Of a DNA stretch of 46,993 bases, positions 36,496 to 44,640 are shown in pieces. How positions within the stretch are numbered: the first letter of the stretch is position 1; each line of letters opens with the position of its first letter. Below the pieces are notes generated by a model. The model searched no databases. It had not been told where the DNA came from and saw only the letters and a program-made list of their open reading frames with translations. The translations under genes were made by a program, and so were the position numbers. Origin of the DNA: Bacillota bacterium (lineage in GTDB: Bacteria; Bacillota; Clostridia; Lutisporales; Lutisporaceae); NCBI GenBank assembly GCA_029553855.1, contig JAKPKE010000172.1:1-46993 (forward strand), read 5' to 3'.

Positions 36496-39048
36496 TTATT
36501 TCCCGCTGCTATATGGCGTCTGCTTCAATGGCAGCTCAAACCTTCTAATACCGTCAAAGCGTTCATAAGCCGAAGCCACCGCCGCAGCCACCGGAATTAA
36601 GGATATCTCGCCAATCCCTTTTGCTCCGTATGCCAGCTCCGATTGATTCTTCTCAATTATTTTTACATCAATCTCCGGAATTTCAGTGGCTCTTAACAAG
36701 CCGAGAGTCCCAAATTTTGATTTTACAATTCCATTATCGACAACCAGCTTCTCTCTCAACGCCGAGCCCAAGCCCATTATTACACCGCCCTCCACCTGTC
36801 CTTCCAGGTTCAGGGGGTTAATTGCCCTTCCAATATCGTGAGCGGCAACGATTTTTGCAACTTTGCCGTTATCATTGAGTATGGCTACATGGGTAGCATA
36901 GCTGTATGCTACATGACTTTGCGGATTCTCTTTATCGGAATTAATGGGATCTGTAATCCCGCTGAATTCGCCCTCAAAATCCTGACCTTCCAGTTCACCC
37001 AGGGTTTTTGCCTCCAAAGCCCCCTTTAGCTTGAGCGCGGCCCTGCGGCAAGCTTCACCGGTAAACAATGTCTGTCTTGATGCTGTTGTTGCACCTGAAT
37101 CAGGACATAAGGAGGAGTCCGGCCGGCTGAATAAAATCCTGTCGCTGTCAATCACTGCCGTTTCAGATACTATTTGTATCAATATGGTAGCCATACCCTG
37201 TCCTATGCAGGATGCAGCCGAATATATGACCGCCTTTCCGTCTTTTACCCTAATACGGCAGCGGCCTATATCCTGCAAACCGACACCTATTCCGGTATTC
37301 TTAAATGCACATGCAATTCCGGCATATTTATTGTTATAATAATCATTCTTAACTGCAAGCAAGGTTTCCTTAACAGCAACATCATCACCGCAAATCTGGC
37401 CATTGGCGAGAACCATTCCGGGTTCAACCGCATTTCTGTACCGGATTTCCCATCTGTCCAATCCTGCCAGGTCAGCCAGTTGATCCATATTAGCTTCTGC
37501 ACCGAAGTTTGACTGGGGCACACCGAAGCCACGGAACGCTCCGGCGGGAGGATTATTCGTATATACACAGTATCCAACCAGTTCAACATTCGGAATGCTG
37601 TATGGACCGCAGGCATGAGTGCATGCCCGCTCTAAAACTGCAGTTCCCAAGGACGCATAAGCCCCTGTATCAGCTATGATTTTCACAGTCATAGCAGTAA
37701 GCATGCCCTGAGCATCACAGCCGGTCGTAATCTCCAATTCCATTGCGTGCCGCTTAGGATGGCATAACAGGCTTTCCTCCCTGCTGAAGGTATACTTGCA
37801 GGGCTTCCTGGTATAAAAGGTGCCTAAAGCCGCATAATGCTGAACGCTCAGATCCTCCTTGCCTCCAAAACCTCCGCCCACATTCTGGAGGATTATCCTT
37901 ACCTTATCATGAGACAAGCCCAGCACACGACATATTTCATGATGGTCATGCATTATACTCTGGGTAGCAACATACATTGTCAGAACATCCCCATCGTAGA
38001 AAGCAACCGCACTCTCGGGTTCTATGAAAGCATGCTCCAGCGCAGGCGTCCTGTAGGTATTTTTTACCACATATTTGGATGAGGCCAATGCTTCCGCCGG
38101 ATTCCCTCTCTTAACATAAGTCCTGGAAAGCAGATTGCCCTTATCATGAACCTTTGGGGCATCAGTTTGCAAAGCCTTTTTAGGATCCGTAACAGGCTCC
38201 AGCTCCTCATACTCTACTTTAATCAGCTGTAATGCTTCATCTGCAATTTCTTTTGTCCCGGCAACAACTGCCGCCACAGCATCTCCGGCAAAGCGTGTCA
38301 GTTCTCCAATGGGAACGAAGGTAGGCCAGTCCTTGAAAATATAACCCTGATAGTTTTCGCCGGGCACTTCAGCTGCTGTCAAAACTGCTTCTACGCCCTC
38401 CAATGCTGCGGCTTTTCCTGTATCAATGGACAATACCCTTGCCCGAGGCTTCATTGCTCTAAGTACAGAAATATAAAGCATATCCTTCATGAAAACATCA
38501 TCGCAATAGGTAGCTTCACCCAGTGTCTTTTGTATGGCATCAACTCTTCGCCAGTTCTGTCCGACATTGGATTTGAATGTATTCAATCTGATATGCTTCG
38601 ATTCCCTCAGGGCTTCGGCGGCCAGCTTAATTGCTTTAATAATCTTTACATAGCCGGTGCACCTGCAAATATTGTACCTGATGGCTTTTTTTATTTCATC
38701 CTCCGAAGGATTCGGATTTGTATCCAATAATGCTTTTGCACTGATTACCATACCGGGGGTGCAAAAACCACACTGTACAGCCCCCGCTTCGGCAAATGCA
38801 TTTGAATATATATCCCTTTCCAATTTGCTAAGCCCTTCAACAGTAAGCACCTCCTTGCCCTGCAGCCTGTCAACCTTCATTGTGCAGGACTTTACGGCCT
38901 TTCCATCCACTAAAACCATGCAGGCTCCACATATACCTTCATTGCAGCCATTCTTAACGGAAGTAAGTTTCTCCACCTCTCTCAGATACTTCAGGAGTGT
39001 AGTTCCGTTTTGTGCAGATACTGCTCTTCCGTTTAGCATGAAATTCAC
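36496..39048 (-). CDS. xdhD: XdhD-type selenium-dependent Mo hydroxylase, fused [2Fe-2S] and Mo domains
   Basis: About 850 residues with two parts. The N-terminal 150 carry both [2Fe-2S] motifs (C35, C40, C43, C55; C93, C96, C128, C130). The rest is a Mo-pterin subunit with the ATQSIMHD glutamine, GGGFGGK, AFRGFGVPQ and the catalytic glutamate in AKGIGE. No FAD domain, so electrons must leave to another protein, YgfK being a good candidate. The family is linked to labile selenium at the Mo site, with YqeB as a maturation protein; yqeB is 4 kb away here. The start is placed at GTG 39048, eight bases after AGGTGG; GTG 39060 is nearly on top of the binding site. It is the first enzyme gene after tetR. 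Confidence 0.93.
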   Translation of the reverse strand: MNFMLNGRAVSAQNGTTLLKYLREVEKLTSVKNGCNEGICGACMVLVDGKAVKSCTMKVDRLQGKEVLTVEGLSKLERDIYSNAFAEAGAVQCGFCTPGMVISAKALLDTNPNPSEDEIKKAIRYNICRCTGYVKIIKAIKLAAEALRESKHIRLNTFKSNVGQNWRRVDAIQKTLGEATYCDDVFMKDMLYISVLRAMKPRARVLSIDTGKAAALEGVEAVLTAAEVPGENYQGYIFKDWPTFVPIGELTRFAGDAVAAVVAGTKEIADEALQLIKVEYEELEPVTDPKKALQTDAPKVHDKGNLLSRTYVKRGNPAEALASSKYVVKNTYRTPALEHAFIEPESAVAFYDGDVLTMYVATQSIMHDHHEICRVLGLSHDKVRIILQNVGGGFGGKEDLSVQHYAALGTFYTRKPCKYTFSREESLLCHPKRHAMELEITTGCDAQGMLTAMTVKIIADTGAYASLGTAVLERACTHACGPYSIPNVELVGYCVYTNNPPAGAFRGFGVPQSNFGAEANMDQLADLAGLDRWEIRYRNAVEPGMVLANGQICGDDVAVKETLLAVKNDYYNNKYAGIACAFKNTGIGVGLQDIGRCRIRVKDGKAVIYSAASCIGQGMATILIQIVSETAVIDSDRILFSRPDSSLCPDSGATTASRQTLFTGEACRRAALKLKGALEAKTLGELEGQDFEGEFSGITDPINSDKENPQSHVAYSYATHVAILNDNGKVAKIVAAHDIGRAINPLNLEGQVEGGVIMGLGSALREKLVVDNGIVKSKFGTLGLLRATEIPEIDVKIIEKNQSELAYGAKGIGEISLIPVAAAVASAYERFDGIRRFELPLKQTPYSSGK

Positions 39049-39078
39049 CAAATCTGCCACCTACCTTAGAAAATGATC

Positions 39079-39090
39079 AATATCGATATT
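39079..39090. promoter_or_regulatory. 12-bp palindrome between tetR and xdhD
   Basis: AATATCGATATT, touching the tetR stop codon and 31 bases before the favoured xdhD start. It could be a TetR half of an operator, but it is short, AT-rich, and no promoter boxes are near it, so chance is possible. Confidence 0.25.
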
Positions 39091-39669
39091 TTATTTTAGA
39101 AAATCCAGTATCATTTTTTCTGCTGCTGTAAAATAATCATTCAAGTCGAATTTTTCTTCATCCATAAGATATTGCATAGATGCTCCCATCATAATGGAAA
39201 CAATTAAATACGGAAGCATCGCATAGTGAACGGATTTATTCTCTTCAAAGCTTGGCTCTTGTTTCAGGACCTCAGTTATGTTTTCTGTCCAGATATCAAA
39301 AGATTTCTTGAACTTCTCCCTTATTTCAGGGTTTGCAGTTCCCTGCACCCAATAATCAAACTGTACGTAGTCAATTTTCTTATGGTTTAAAATGTCATCC
39401 TTTTTTTCATAGAAGAGCCCTTGAAGGTTTTCGACAAATGATTTTTCATCCAAATCTACCGAGCTCACCCTTTTCTGAGTGAACCTCTCCTGTATGCGGT
39501 CCAGCAGAGCAATCATCAGATCGTTTTTAGTGGGATAATAGTAATGCACGTTGGACTGCAGCATACCTGCTTCTTTAGCTATTAGATGCATTCTTGTACC
39601 GCTTATCTTATTTTGGGCTACTATTTCAAATGTTGCGTCTAAAATTTTATTTATAATCTCATTAGCCAT
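39091..39669 (-). CDS. TetR/AcrR-family transcriptional regulator of the purine operon
   Basis: A 192-residue TetR-type regulator. The N-terminal helix-turn-helix is clear (IAKEAGMLQSNVHYYYPTKNDLMIALLDRI, about residues 29-58), followed by an all-helical ligand domain with no recognisable signature. It is first in a run of genes ending at 22891 with all gaps below 80 bases, so it probably controls its own operon in answer to a purine or catabolic intermediate. A TATAAT at 39690-39695 lies 20 bases before the ATG, without a good -35. Start: ATG after GAGG. Confidence 0.9.
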   Translation of the reverse strand: MANEIINKILDATFEIVAQNKISGTRMHLIAKEAGMLQSNVHYYYPTKNDLMIALLDRIQERFTQKRVSSVDLDEKSFVENLQGLFYEKKDDILNHKKIDYVQFDYWVQGTANPEIREKFKKSFDIWTENITEVLKQEPSFEENKSVHYAMLPYLIVSIMMGASMQYLMDEEKFDLNDYFTAAEKMILDFLK

Positions 39670-39709
39670 TTAAAAGCCTCGATCCTTTAATTATATTCAA
39701 AATAAACAG

Positions 39710-39761
39710 GTGGCTTGCGGGTGGCCTTCACACATGGGTGACCAGACATGAAACAAGCCGC
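39710..39761. terminator. Stem-loop between ygeW and tetR
   Basis: GGCTTG (39712-39717) pairs with CAAGCC (39754-39759), with two more pairs outside and a 36-base, partly structured interior. It may end the ygeW transcript, 50 to 100 bases past its stop; the following minus-strand bases (TGTTTATTTTG) are T-rich. It also overlaps the probable tetR promoter, so an operator function is an alternative. Confidence 0.45.
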
Positions 39762-39815
39762 TCAACTTAAATTTTTGTTATGAAATTTCTCCTGCCGATT
39801 CAGGATAATCCGGTC

Positions 39816-41012
39816 TCATTTGCCTGAGAACCTTGATGCTCCTAAACTTAGAAGTGATTCAAAGGTTTCAGGTACATTTTTAACTTTGCTAAGGAATATC
39901 ATAGCTGCTATAATATATGGCTTATAGCCTGCTTGTTTGTATAAAGGCGTACGGTACCGGTCAAACACAGATGCAGCAACTTCACCTTCTTTACAGCTTA
40001 CACCCGTTATGTCGGCAGGCAGACAGTGCAGGTACAGAGCTTTTCCTTCTTTTGTAAGCTTCATCATGTCTTCTGTGCATTCCCAATCCTTATGCTTTGC
40101 ATTCTGTGCCAGAAGTTCCTTTTCAAGTGACTTTATTTCGTCAAACTTTCCTTCGCCATAAAGCGCGGTCCTTTTTTCCATGGCGGCATAAGGAGCCCAG
40201 CTCTTTGGATAAACTATGTCAGCGTCCTGAAAGGCTTCTTTCATTGAATTGGTCTTGACAAACCTTCCTCCGCATTTTGCAGCGTTTGCGTTTGCTACTT
40301 CTTCAACGTCAGAAAGGAGACCATAGCCTTCAGGATAGGCCAGAGTCACATTCATTCCCATTCTTGTCATAAGTCCTATTACTCCCTGGGGCACCGACAA
40401 GGGCTTGCCGTAAGAAGGAGAATAAGCCCAGGTCATGGCAATTTTCTTGCTCTTAAGCTGCTCCACTCCTCCGAAATGATTGATCAAATGAAGCATATCG
40501 GCCATGCACTGCGTAGGATGGTCTATGTCACATTGCAAATTCACCAGAGTAGGCCTCTGTTCAAGCACTCCGTCTTCATACCCTTCCTTCACGGCTTTAG
40601 AAACTTCTCTCATATATGTATTTCCTTTGCCGATGTACATATCATCGCGTATACCGATTACATCGGCCATAAATGAAATCATGTTTGAAGTTTCACGCAC
40701 TGTTTCGCCGTGAGCTATCTGCGATTTTCCTTCATCAAGGTCCTGTACGGTCAGTCCCAGCAAGTTGCAGGCACTGCTGAAGCTGAACCTGGTCCTTGTC
40801 GAATTGTCCCTGAACAGAGAAACTGCAAGGCCGCTCTCGAAAATCTTAGGGGATATGTTGTTTTCCCTCATTTTTCGGATTATATCCGCCGCTTGAAACA
40901 CTGCATGAATCTCATCATCAGTCTTTTCCCATGTCAACAAAAAATCATTGTTATACATGTTTGCTATTTCCAGGTTTTTAAGCTGACTAATAAGGTTTCT
41001 GATTTCTTCCAT
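39816..41012 (-). CDS. ygeW: Knotted carbamoyltransferase YgeW
   Basis: A 398-residue member of the aspartate/ornithine carbamoyltransferase family, YgeW branch. The carbamoyl-phosphate site STRTR (71-75), the HPTQ motif (165-168) and HCLPAD near residue 330 are present, and the length and TWAYSPSYGKPLSVPQG segment fit the YgeW group with its trefoil knot. In the purine/urate route it probably works in the phosphorolytic direction on a ureido compound, releasing carbamoyl phosphate that can yield ATP. It is transcribed on its own from a consensus promoter with a long leader. Start: ATG after GGAGAG. Confidence 0.95.
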   Translation of the reverse strand: MEEIRNLISQLKNLEIANMYNNDFLLTWEKTDDEIHAVFQAADIIRKMRENNISPKIFESGLAVSLFRDNSTRTRFSFSSACNLLGLTVQDLDEGKSQIAHGETVRETSNMISFMADVIGIRDDMYIGKGNTYMREVSKAVKEGYEDGVLEQRPTLVNLQCDIDHPTQCMADMLHLINHFGGVEQLKSKKIAMTWAYSPSYGKPLSVPQGVIGLMTRMGMNVTLAYPEGYGLLSDVEEVANANAAKCGGRFVKTNSMKEAFQDADIVYPKSWAPYAAMEKRTALYGEGKFDEIKSLEKELLAQNAKHKDWECTEDMMKLTKEGKALYLHCLPADITGVSCKEGEVAASVFDRYRTPLYKQAGYKPYIIAAMIFLSKVKNVPETFESLLSLGASRFSGK

Positions 41013-41168
41013 ATTTTTCTCTCCATTTAATTATTTTTTATGGCTGCACGCGGCACACCGATGGTACAACATTACTTCAGGAATATATTTATATTTTTTA
41101 AATTTGATATCAATTGCCAGGTATGAAATCTGCAGAAGTTTATTAGGAGGATATTTGATTGTTTAGTC
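41013..41168 (-). promoter_or_regulatory. Long 5' leader of ygeW
   Basis: About 156 bases between the predicted start of RNA and the ygeW ATG, AT-rich with one GC-rich patch (41042-41062). It includes ATCCTCCT near 41150 (minus strand), complementary to a Shine-Dalgarno sequence, and could pair with the GGAGAG before the ATG. No known riboswitch core is recognised and no small gene is visible. Confidence 0.35.
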
Positions 41169-41174
41169 AATTCA

Positions 41175-41203
41175 ATTATAGGGTCAATAGAGTAATTTGT
41201 CAA
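41175..41203 (-). promoter_or_regulatory. Perfect consensus sigma-A promoter of ygeW
   Basis: Minus strand TTGACA (41198-41203), exactly 17 bases, TATAAT (41175-41180): a match at all twelve positions. TTGAC is repeated within the spacer and again just downstream of the -10. Such a strong promoter in a catabolic gene suggests control by a repressor or by the leader. Confidence 0.85.
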
Positions 41204-41265
41204 TGTACTTATGTCCTAATAAACATTATTTGTTCCTGTTTTTCCATATACTATTTTGGTGTTCC

Positions 41266-41295
41266 GTAAAAAAAAATGGCGGTAAAACCGCCATT
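41266..41295 (-). terminator. Rho-independent terminator of the yqeB-hyuA operon
   Basis: AATGGCGGT (41275-41283) and ACCGCCATT (41287-41295) form a nine-pair stem with an AAA loop (TTT in the minus-strand RNA), followed on the minus strand by nine T residues. It starts 17 bases after the hyuA stop. A textbook terminator. Confidence 0.95.
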
Positions 41296-41312
41296 CCACA
41301 CCCAATATGCCT

Positions 41313-42683
41313 CTATCTTCTAAAGCATTTTATAAACTTTCCCCATCCGGGCTTCCCTGTAAATTTACCCTCTTCGAAAACCAACTTGCCCCGGGAAAAA
41401 GTCAAGATTGGATACCCAGTCATTTCATAATTCTCCCATATGGTATAATCTACATCTGAATGCATATTCCTCTTAGTAACAACAAATTTCTTATCGGGAT
41501 CGTAAATCACTATATCTGCATCGCTTCCGACAGCAATAGTTCCCTTTTGGGGTGCACATCCGAATATTTTTGCCGCATTGAAAGAACAAACCTCGACTGC
41601 CTTATTGAAGGATATGCGCCCTTTATTTGCTTCACTCAGCATGTAGGGATACATGTTTTCAACTCCCATGCAGCCGTTTGGAATTCTTGTAAAATCATTG
41701 ATGCCCCAATCCTTTTCATATGACTGAAAAGGGCAATGATCTGTAGCAATCGTAGAAATATCCCCTCTTTTTATACCTTCCCACAGTGCTTTCCTGCTTC
41801 CCTCCCCCTTAATTGAAGGAGAGCACACAAAATATCTTCCGTCATCCCTTCTGTATACTTCATTGGTGAAATTCAGATATTGCGGACAGGTTTCTGCATA
41901 TATTTCAAAGCCCTCATCCCTAGCCCTGGTAACAGCATCAAGGCCTTCCCCGCTTGCCAGATGAACAATGTACAGGGGAGCAGCCAGGGTTTCTGCCAGG
42001 TAGACTACTCTTCTTACTGCTTCCACTTCCACAAATTCGGGGCGGCTTTCATAGTGATACCATGGGGCTGTCTTGCCTTGTGACAGCAGTTTTTTAGTCC
42101 TCCTGTCAATCAGATATGGATTTTCTGCATGCACTGCAATCAATGCACCGGTCTCTTTGGATCTTTCCAATGCATCGGCAATTACTCCGTCATCTACCAT
42201 CATATCTTTATAGACCATATATAGCTTAAAGCTGGGAACACCAAATTCAATAGAGTCCTTGAATTCGTCAAGTACTTCCGGAGTCAGGTCTGTAATAGCC
42301 ACATGGAAAGAATAATCGATACAGGCCTGAGGCTCAACATGTTTTAATCTGCCACGTACTGCCTCTACAAGTCCCATACCTTTTTCCTGGGTCGCAAAAT
42401 CAAAAACCATGGTTGTTCCGCCGCATGCAGCAGCCCGGGTACCGGCTTCATAGCTGTCCGCGGAAACAGTTCCGCTGACAGGCAGTTCGAGATGCACGTG
42501 AGCATCAATAGCACCCGGCAGCACTAATTTGCCGGCCGCATCGACAATCATATCCCCCTCTGATTCTATACCATCCGAAATCATTGTGATTTTACCGTCC
42601 TTAACGGCAACATCTGCTTTATAAGATTCAGATGCAGTAACTATAATACCGTTTTTAATCACCAGGTCCGTATTTTTGCTCAT
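41313..42683 (-). CDS. hyuA: Dihydropyrimidinase/hydantoinase (HyuA-like), purine cluster
   Basis: A 456-residue cyclic amidohydrolase. The binuclear metal site is complete: H62 and H64 in DAHVHLE, the carboxylated lysine K153 in PSFKLYM, H185 in AVHAEN, a histidine in IVHLASGEG and the aspartate in ATDHCPF. It opens a cyclic ureide such as hydantoin, dihydropyrimidine or a purine-derived imide ring. E. coli HyuA, in the same kind of cluster, is a close analogue in length. It is 28 bases downstream of yqeB and ends at a strong terminator. Start: ATG after AGGGGAG. Confidence 0.93.
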   Translation of the reverse strand: MSKNTDLVIKNGIIVTASESYKADVAVKDGKITMISDGIESEGDMIVDAAGKLVLPGAIDAHVHLELPVSGTVSADSYEAGTRAAACGGTTMVFDFATQEKGMGLVEAVRGRLKHVEPQACIDYSFHVAITDLTPEVLDEFKDSIEFGVPSFKLYMVYKDMMVDDGVIADALERSKETGALIAVHAENPYLIDRRTKKLLSQGKTAPWYHYESRPEFVEVEAVRRVVYLAETLAAPLYIVHLASGEGLDAVTRARDEGFEIYAETCPQYLNFTNEVYRRDDGRYFVCSPSIKGEGSRKALWEGIKRGDISTIATDHCPFQSYEKDWGINDFTRIPNGCMGVENMYPYMLSEANKGRISFNKAVEVCSFNAAKIFGCAPQKGTIAVGSDADIVIYDPDKKFVVTKRNMHSDVDYTIWENYEMTGYPILTFSRGKLVFEEGKFTGKPGWGKFIKCFRR

Positions 42684-42711
42684 AAAGATACTCCCCTATC
42701 TTATTTTTCTA

Positions 42712-43515
42712 TTATTGTCCATAATCCAAATGCCTTTGTGCCAATATTGCCTCCAGTACCCCGCCTGCTACCGATCTTGATTTGTCGGATATTGTAAAGC
42801 AGTATTCCCTTATACCCCGGGGGTCTACATCCCCGATTTTCAAGCCCTTAAATACCTTGTTTTTATCTGCAATAAGTCCTCTCAGGACCCCGTCTATCTG
42901 AGATTTTACAGCTGCGCCCTCTATAAATGCAACTGCTTCATCCTGTCTGACCATATCTCCTATTTCATGTACGTTTGTTATTATACCGTTGACCGGTGCA
43001 CGAAGCAGCCGTTTTTCCGAATATCCCTCAATATCCCCCGGGATTCCCGTATCAGCGCAAGCCGTGCCTTTATATATTGTTTTACCCAAATTATGCCCTC
43101 TGCATGTCTCAACAACTGCGTCAACATCAACTCCCGCTTCAAACCCCGGTCCGACACCTATTGTAATAGGAGCCATTCCCCTGCTGGTTCCCAAATTTCT
43201 TTTTGCCATTATTGCATCTACGACTGCTAAAGGCTTAATGTCGTTGATTACATTGCATTCGCTGTCACATAGTACCGGTATGCAGCCACTGTCCCATATT
43301 TTATAAATATCCTCAATTTCCTCTGCTTTTACTGAACGGACGCCCTCCACCTCTGATTCACCTTTCAGCATAGCATTGGCAAAGGACACAAAACGCCTTA
43401 CTACCAAGGGTCTTTCCACTTCAGTAAGAATAAGCCGGAAACCGCATTTATTAAGTCGATGCGCTATTCCTGTAGCTATATCTCCAGCACCCCTTACAAT
43501 AATAATATCATTCAT
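42712..43515 (-). CDS. yqeB: YqeB: selenium-dependent molybdenum cofactor biosynthesis protein
   Basis: A 267-residue protein of the EF2563/YqeB family. It begins with IIVRGAGDIATGIAHRL, a nucleotide-binding-type glycine loop, and has the family blocks VVDAIMAKRN and GVGPGFEAGVDVDAVVET, with the biotinyl-like segment RAPVNGIITNVHEIGDMVRQDE. The family is found only with Se-dependent Mo hydroxylases and is thought to help place selenium at the Mo site; the reaction is not proven. The start is ATG 43515, six bases after GGAGG, not the ATG at 43545. Partners yqeC, mocA and selD are not in the window. Confidence 0.92.
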   Translation of the reverse strand: MNDIIIVRGAGDIATGIAHRLNKCGFRLILTEVERPLVVRRFVSFANAMLKGESEVEGVRSVKAEEIEDIYKIWDSGCIPVLCDSECNVINDIKPLAVVDAIMAKRNLGTSRGMAPITIGVGPGFEAGVDVDAVVETCRGHNLGKTIYKGTACADTGIPGDIEGYSEKRLLRAPVNGIITNVHEIGDMVRQDEAVAFIEGAAVKSQIDGVLRGLIADKNKVFKGLKIGDVDPRGIREYCFTISDKSRSVAGGVLEAILAQRHLDYGQ

Positions 43516-43646
43516 GTTAATCCTCCGGTCATGCCGCTGTTTCATATTCTTCCGGGTACCAATCCGGATAGGTCATCTATGCCAACATGATAATTATCAA
43601 TACTTCTACGCATTTATCAAAAAATCCTCTATGAAATGATAAAAAT

Positions 43647-43696
43647 ACACCCAATAGGTCACTGGGCGCTAACAAGCAGGGGACAACCCCCGTGCT
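43647..43696 (-). promoter_or_regulatory. Two-hairpin, terminator-like leader element upstream of yqeB
   Basis: On the minus strand, hairpin 1 (43696-43675) has AGCA-GGGG pairing around a small bulge with a GUUG-type loop; hairpin 2 (43669-43647) is GCGCCCA/TGGGTGT with G:U pairs, followed by ATTTTTAT. There is no minus-strand gene upstream to terminate, so this looks like an attenuator in the yqeB leader. The stretch 43516-43852 otherwise holds only the divergent promoter; no gene is seen. Confidence 0.45.
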
Positions 43697-43801
43697 GTTC
43701 CGCATATGCATAATGGACTATATGAAAATCGTCTTTGCAATATACTTCCTTTTATTATTAGTCAGATACTTCAAATGATACATACATCCATAGGTATTTA
43801 A

Positions 43802-43830
43802 TTGTCTTAGTCTGAAGGGCGTGATATAAT
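43802..43830 (+). promoter_or_regulatory. Predicted promoter of the DUF5714-radical SAM pair
   Basis: TTGTCT (43802-43807), 17-base spacer, TATAAT (43825-43830). RNA would start about 15 bases before the ATG, just enough for the AGAGGTGG ribosome site. Confidence 0.7.
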
Positions 43831-43852
43831 TCAAATATCTAGAGGTGGTAAT

Positions 43853-44575
43853 ATGGATAATGATATCTGCTGCCCAAATAGCGACAATATTTCCGGATGC
43901 ATGGTTTGCGGGCAGGAGCTGTTTTGCACTCCCGACAAACCGCTGCGTGCCAATTGTTTTTATTGCGGCAGAGAAAACATAACCCATGTCTTTTGCCTGA
44001 ACGGGCATTATGTCTGTGATGAATGTCACAGCAAAGACATATTCGATCTTGTTGAGCTTGAGTGCAATAACAGCGATCTTACCGATCCGATCGAACTGGC
44101 GTTAAGGATTTTTGATTTACCAAAACTGCATATGCATGGGCCGGAATATCACAGCATTGTTCCGGCGGTTTTGGTTACAGCCTATGGCAACAGCATCTGT
44201 AATAAGGATAGCTCTGCAATTAAGGAGGCTATCTCCCGTGGCAAAGCGGTATTCGGCGGCATATGCGGAACCCATGGAGCCTGCGGTGCTTGTATCGGAG
44301 CTGGCATTGCCTATTCCGTTATTCATCGGGTAACTCCATATTCAAAAGAAGACAGAGGCAATGCAAACTATATGACTGCCTTGGCATTAACCGCTATCAG
44401 CCGGTTTGGGGGCCCCCGCTGCTGCAAAAGGGATTCAATGACAGCAATTGAAACAGCAAAAAAACATTTCGGATGCTTTTCTGATTCAGGCAAAAACAGA
44501 TATATATGCAGGCAATTCCCCGATAATGATATGTGTATCAAAAGCAGGTGCCCATATTATCCGGGTAAAGTATAG
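43853..44575 (+). CDS. DUF5714-domain cysteine-rich protein
   Basis: A 240-residue, presumably cytosolic protein of the DUF5714 type, with no established function. The N-terminus is zinc-ribbon-like (CMVCGQELF, CFYCGRENITHVFCLNGHYVCDEC). The central part has GGICGTHGACGACIGAG and later GGPRCCKRDS and CRQFPDNDMCIKSRCPYY; the many cysteines suggest Fe-S or metal binding. It is known to occur beside radical SAM proteins of the type encoded 65 bases downstream, which points to a shared task. Start: ATG after AGAGGTGG, with its own promoter, divergent from the yqeB operon. Confidence 0.78.
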   Translation: MDNDICCPNSDNISGCMVCGQELFCTPDKPLRANCFYCGRENITHVFCLNGHYVCDECHSKDIFDLVELECNNSDLTDPIELALRIFDLPKLHMHGPEYHSIVPAVLVTAYGNSICNKDSSAIKEAISRGKAVFGGICGTHGACGACIGAGIAYSVIHRVTPYSKEDRGNANYMTALALTAISRFGGPRCCKRDSMTAIETAKKHFGCFSDSGKNRYICRQFPDNDMCIKSRCPYYPGKV

Positions 44576-44640
44576 AAATCTCCCTAAGACATTACTGTTG
44601 CTGCTTCAACAATAGCAGGAGGGAAAACCGGAGGAAAAAA

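Noticed and set aside
36496-39048. Selenocysteine in the XdhD-type enzyme
   Set aside because: No in-frame TGA; selenium in this family is a labile cofactor ligand, not selenocysteine.
39710-39761. Molybdenum-cofactor (Moco) riboswitch
   Set aside because: Only one simple stem with an ill-defined interior is seen; the Moco RNA motif is larger and I cannot match its core.
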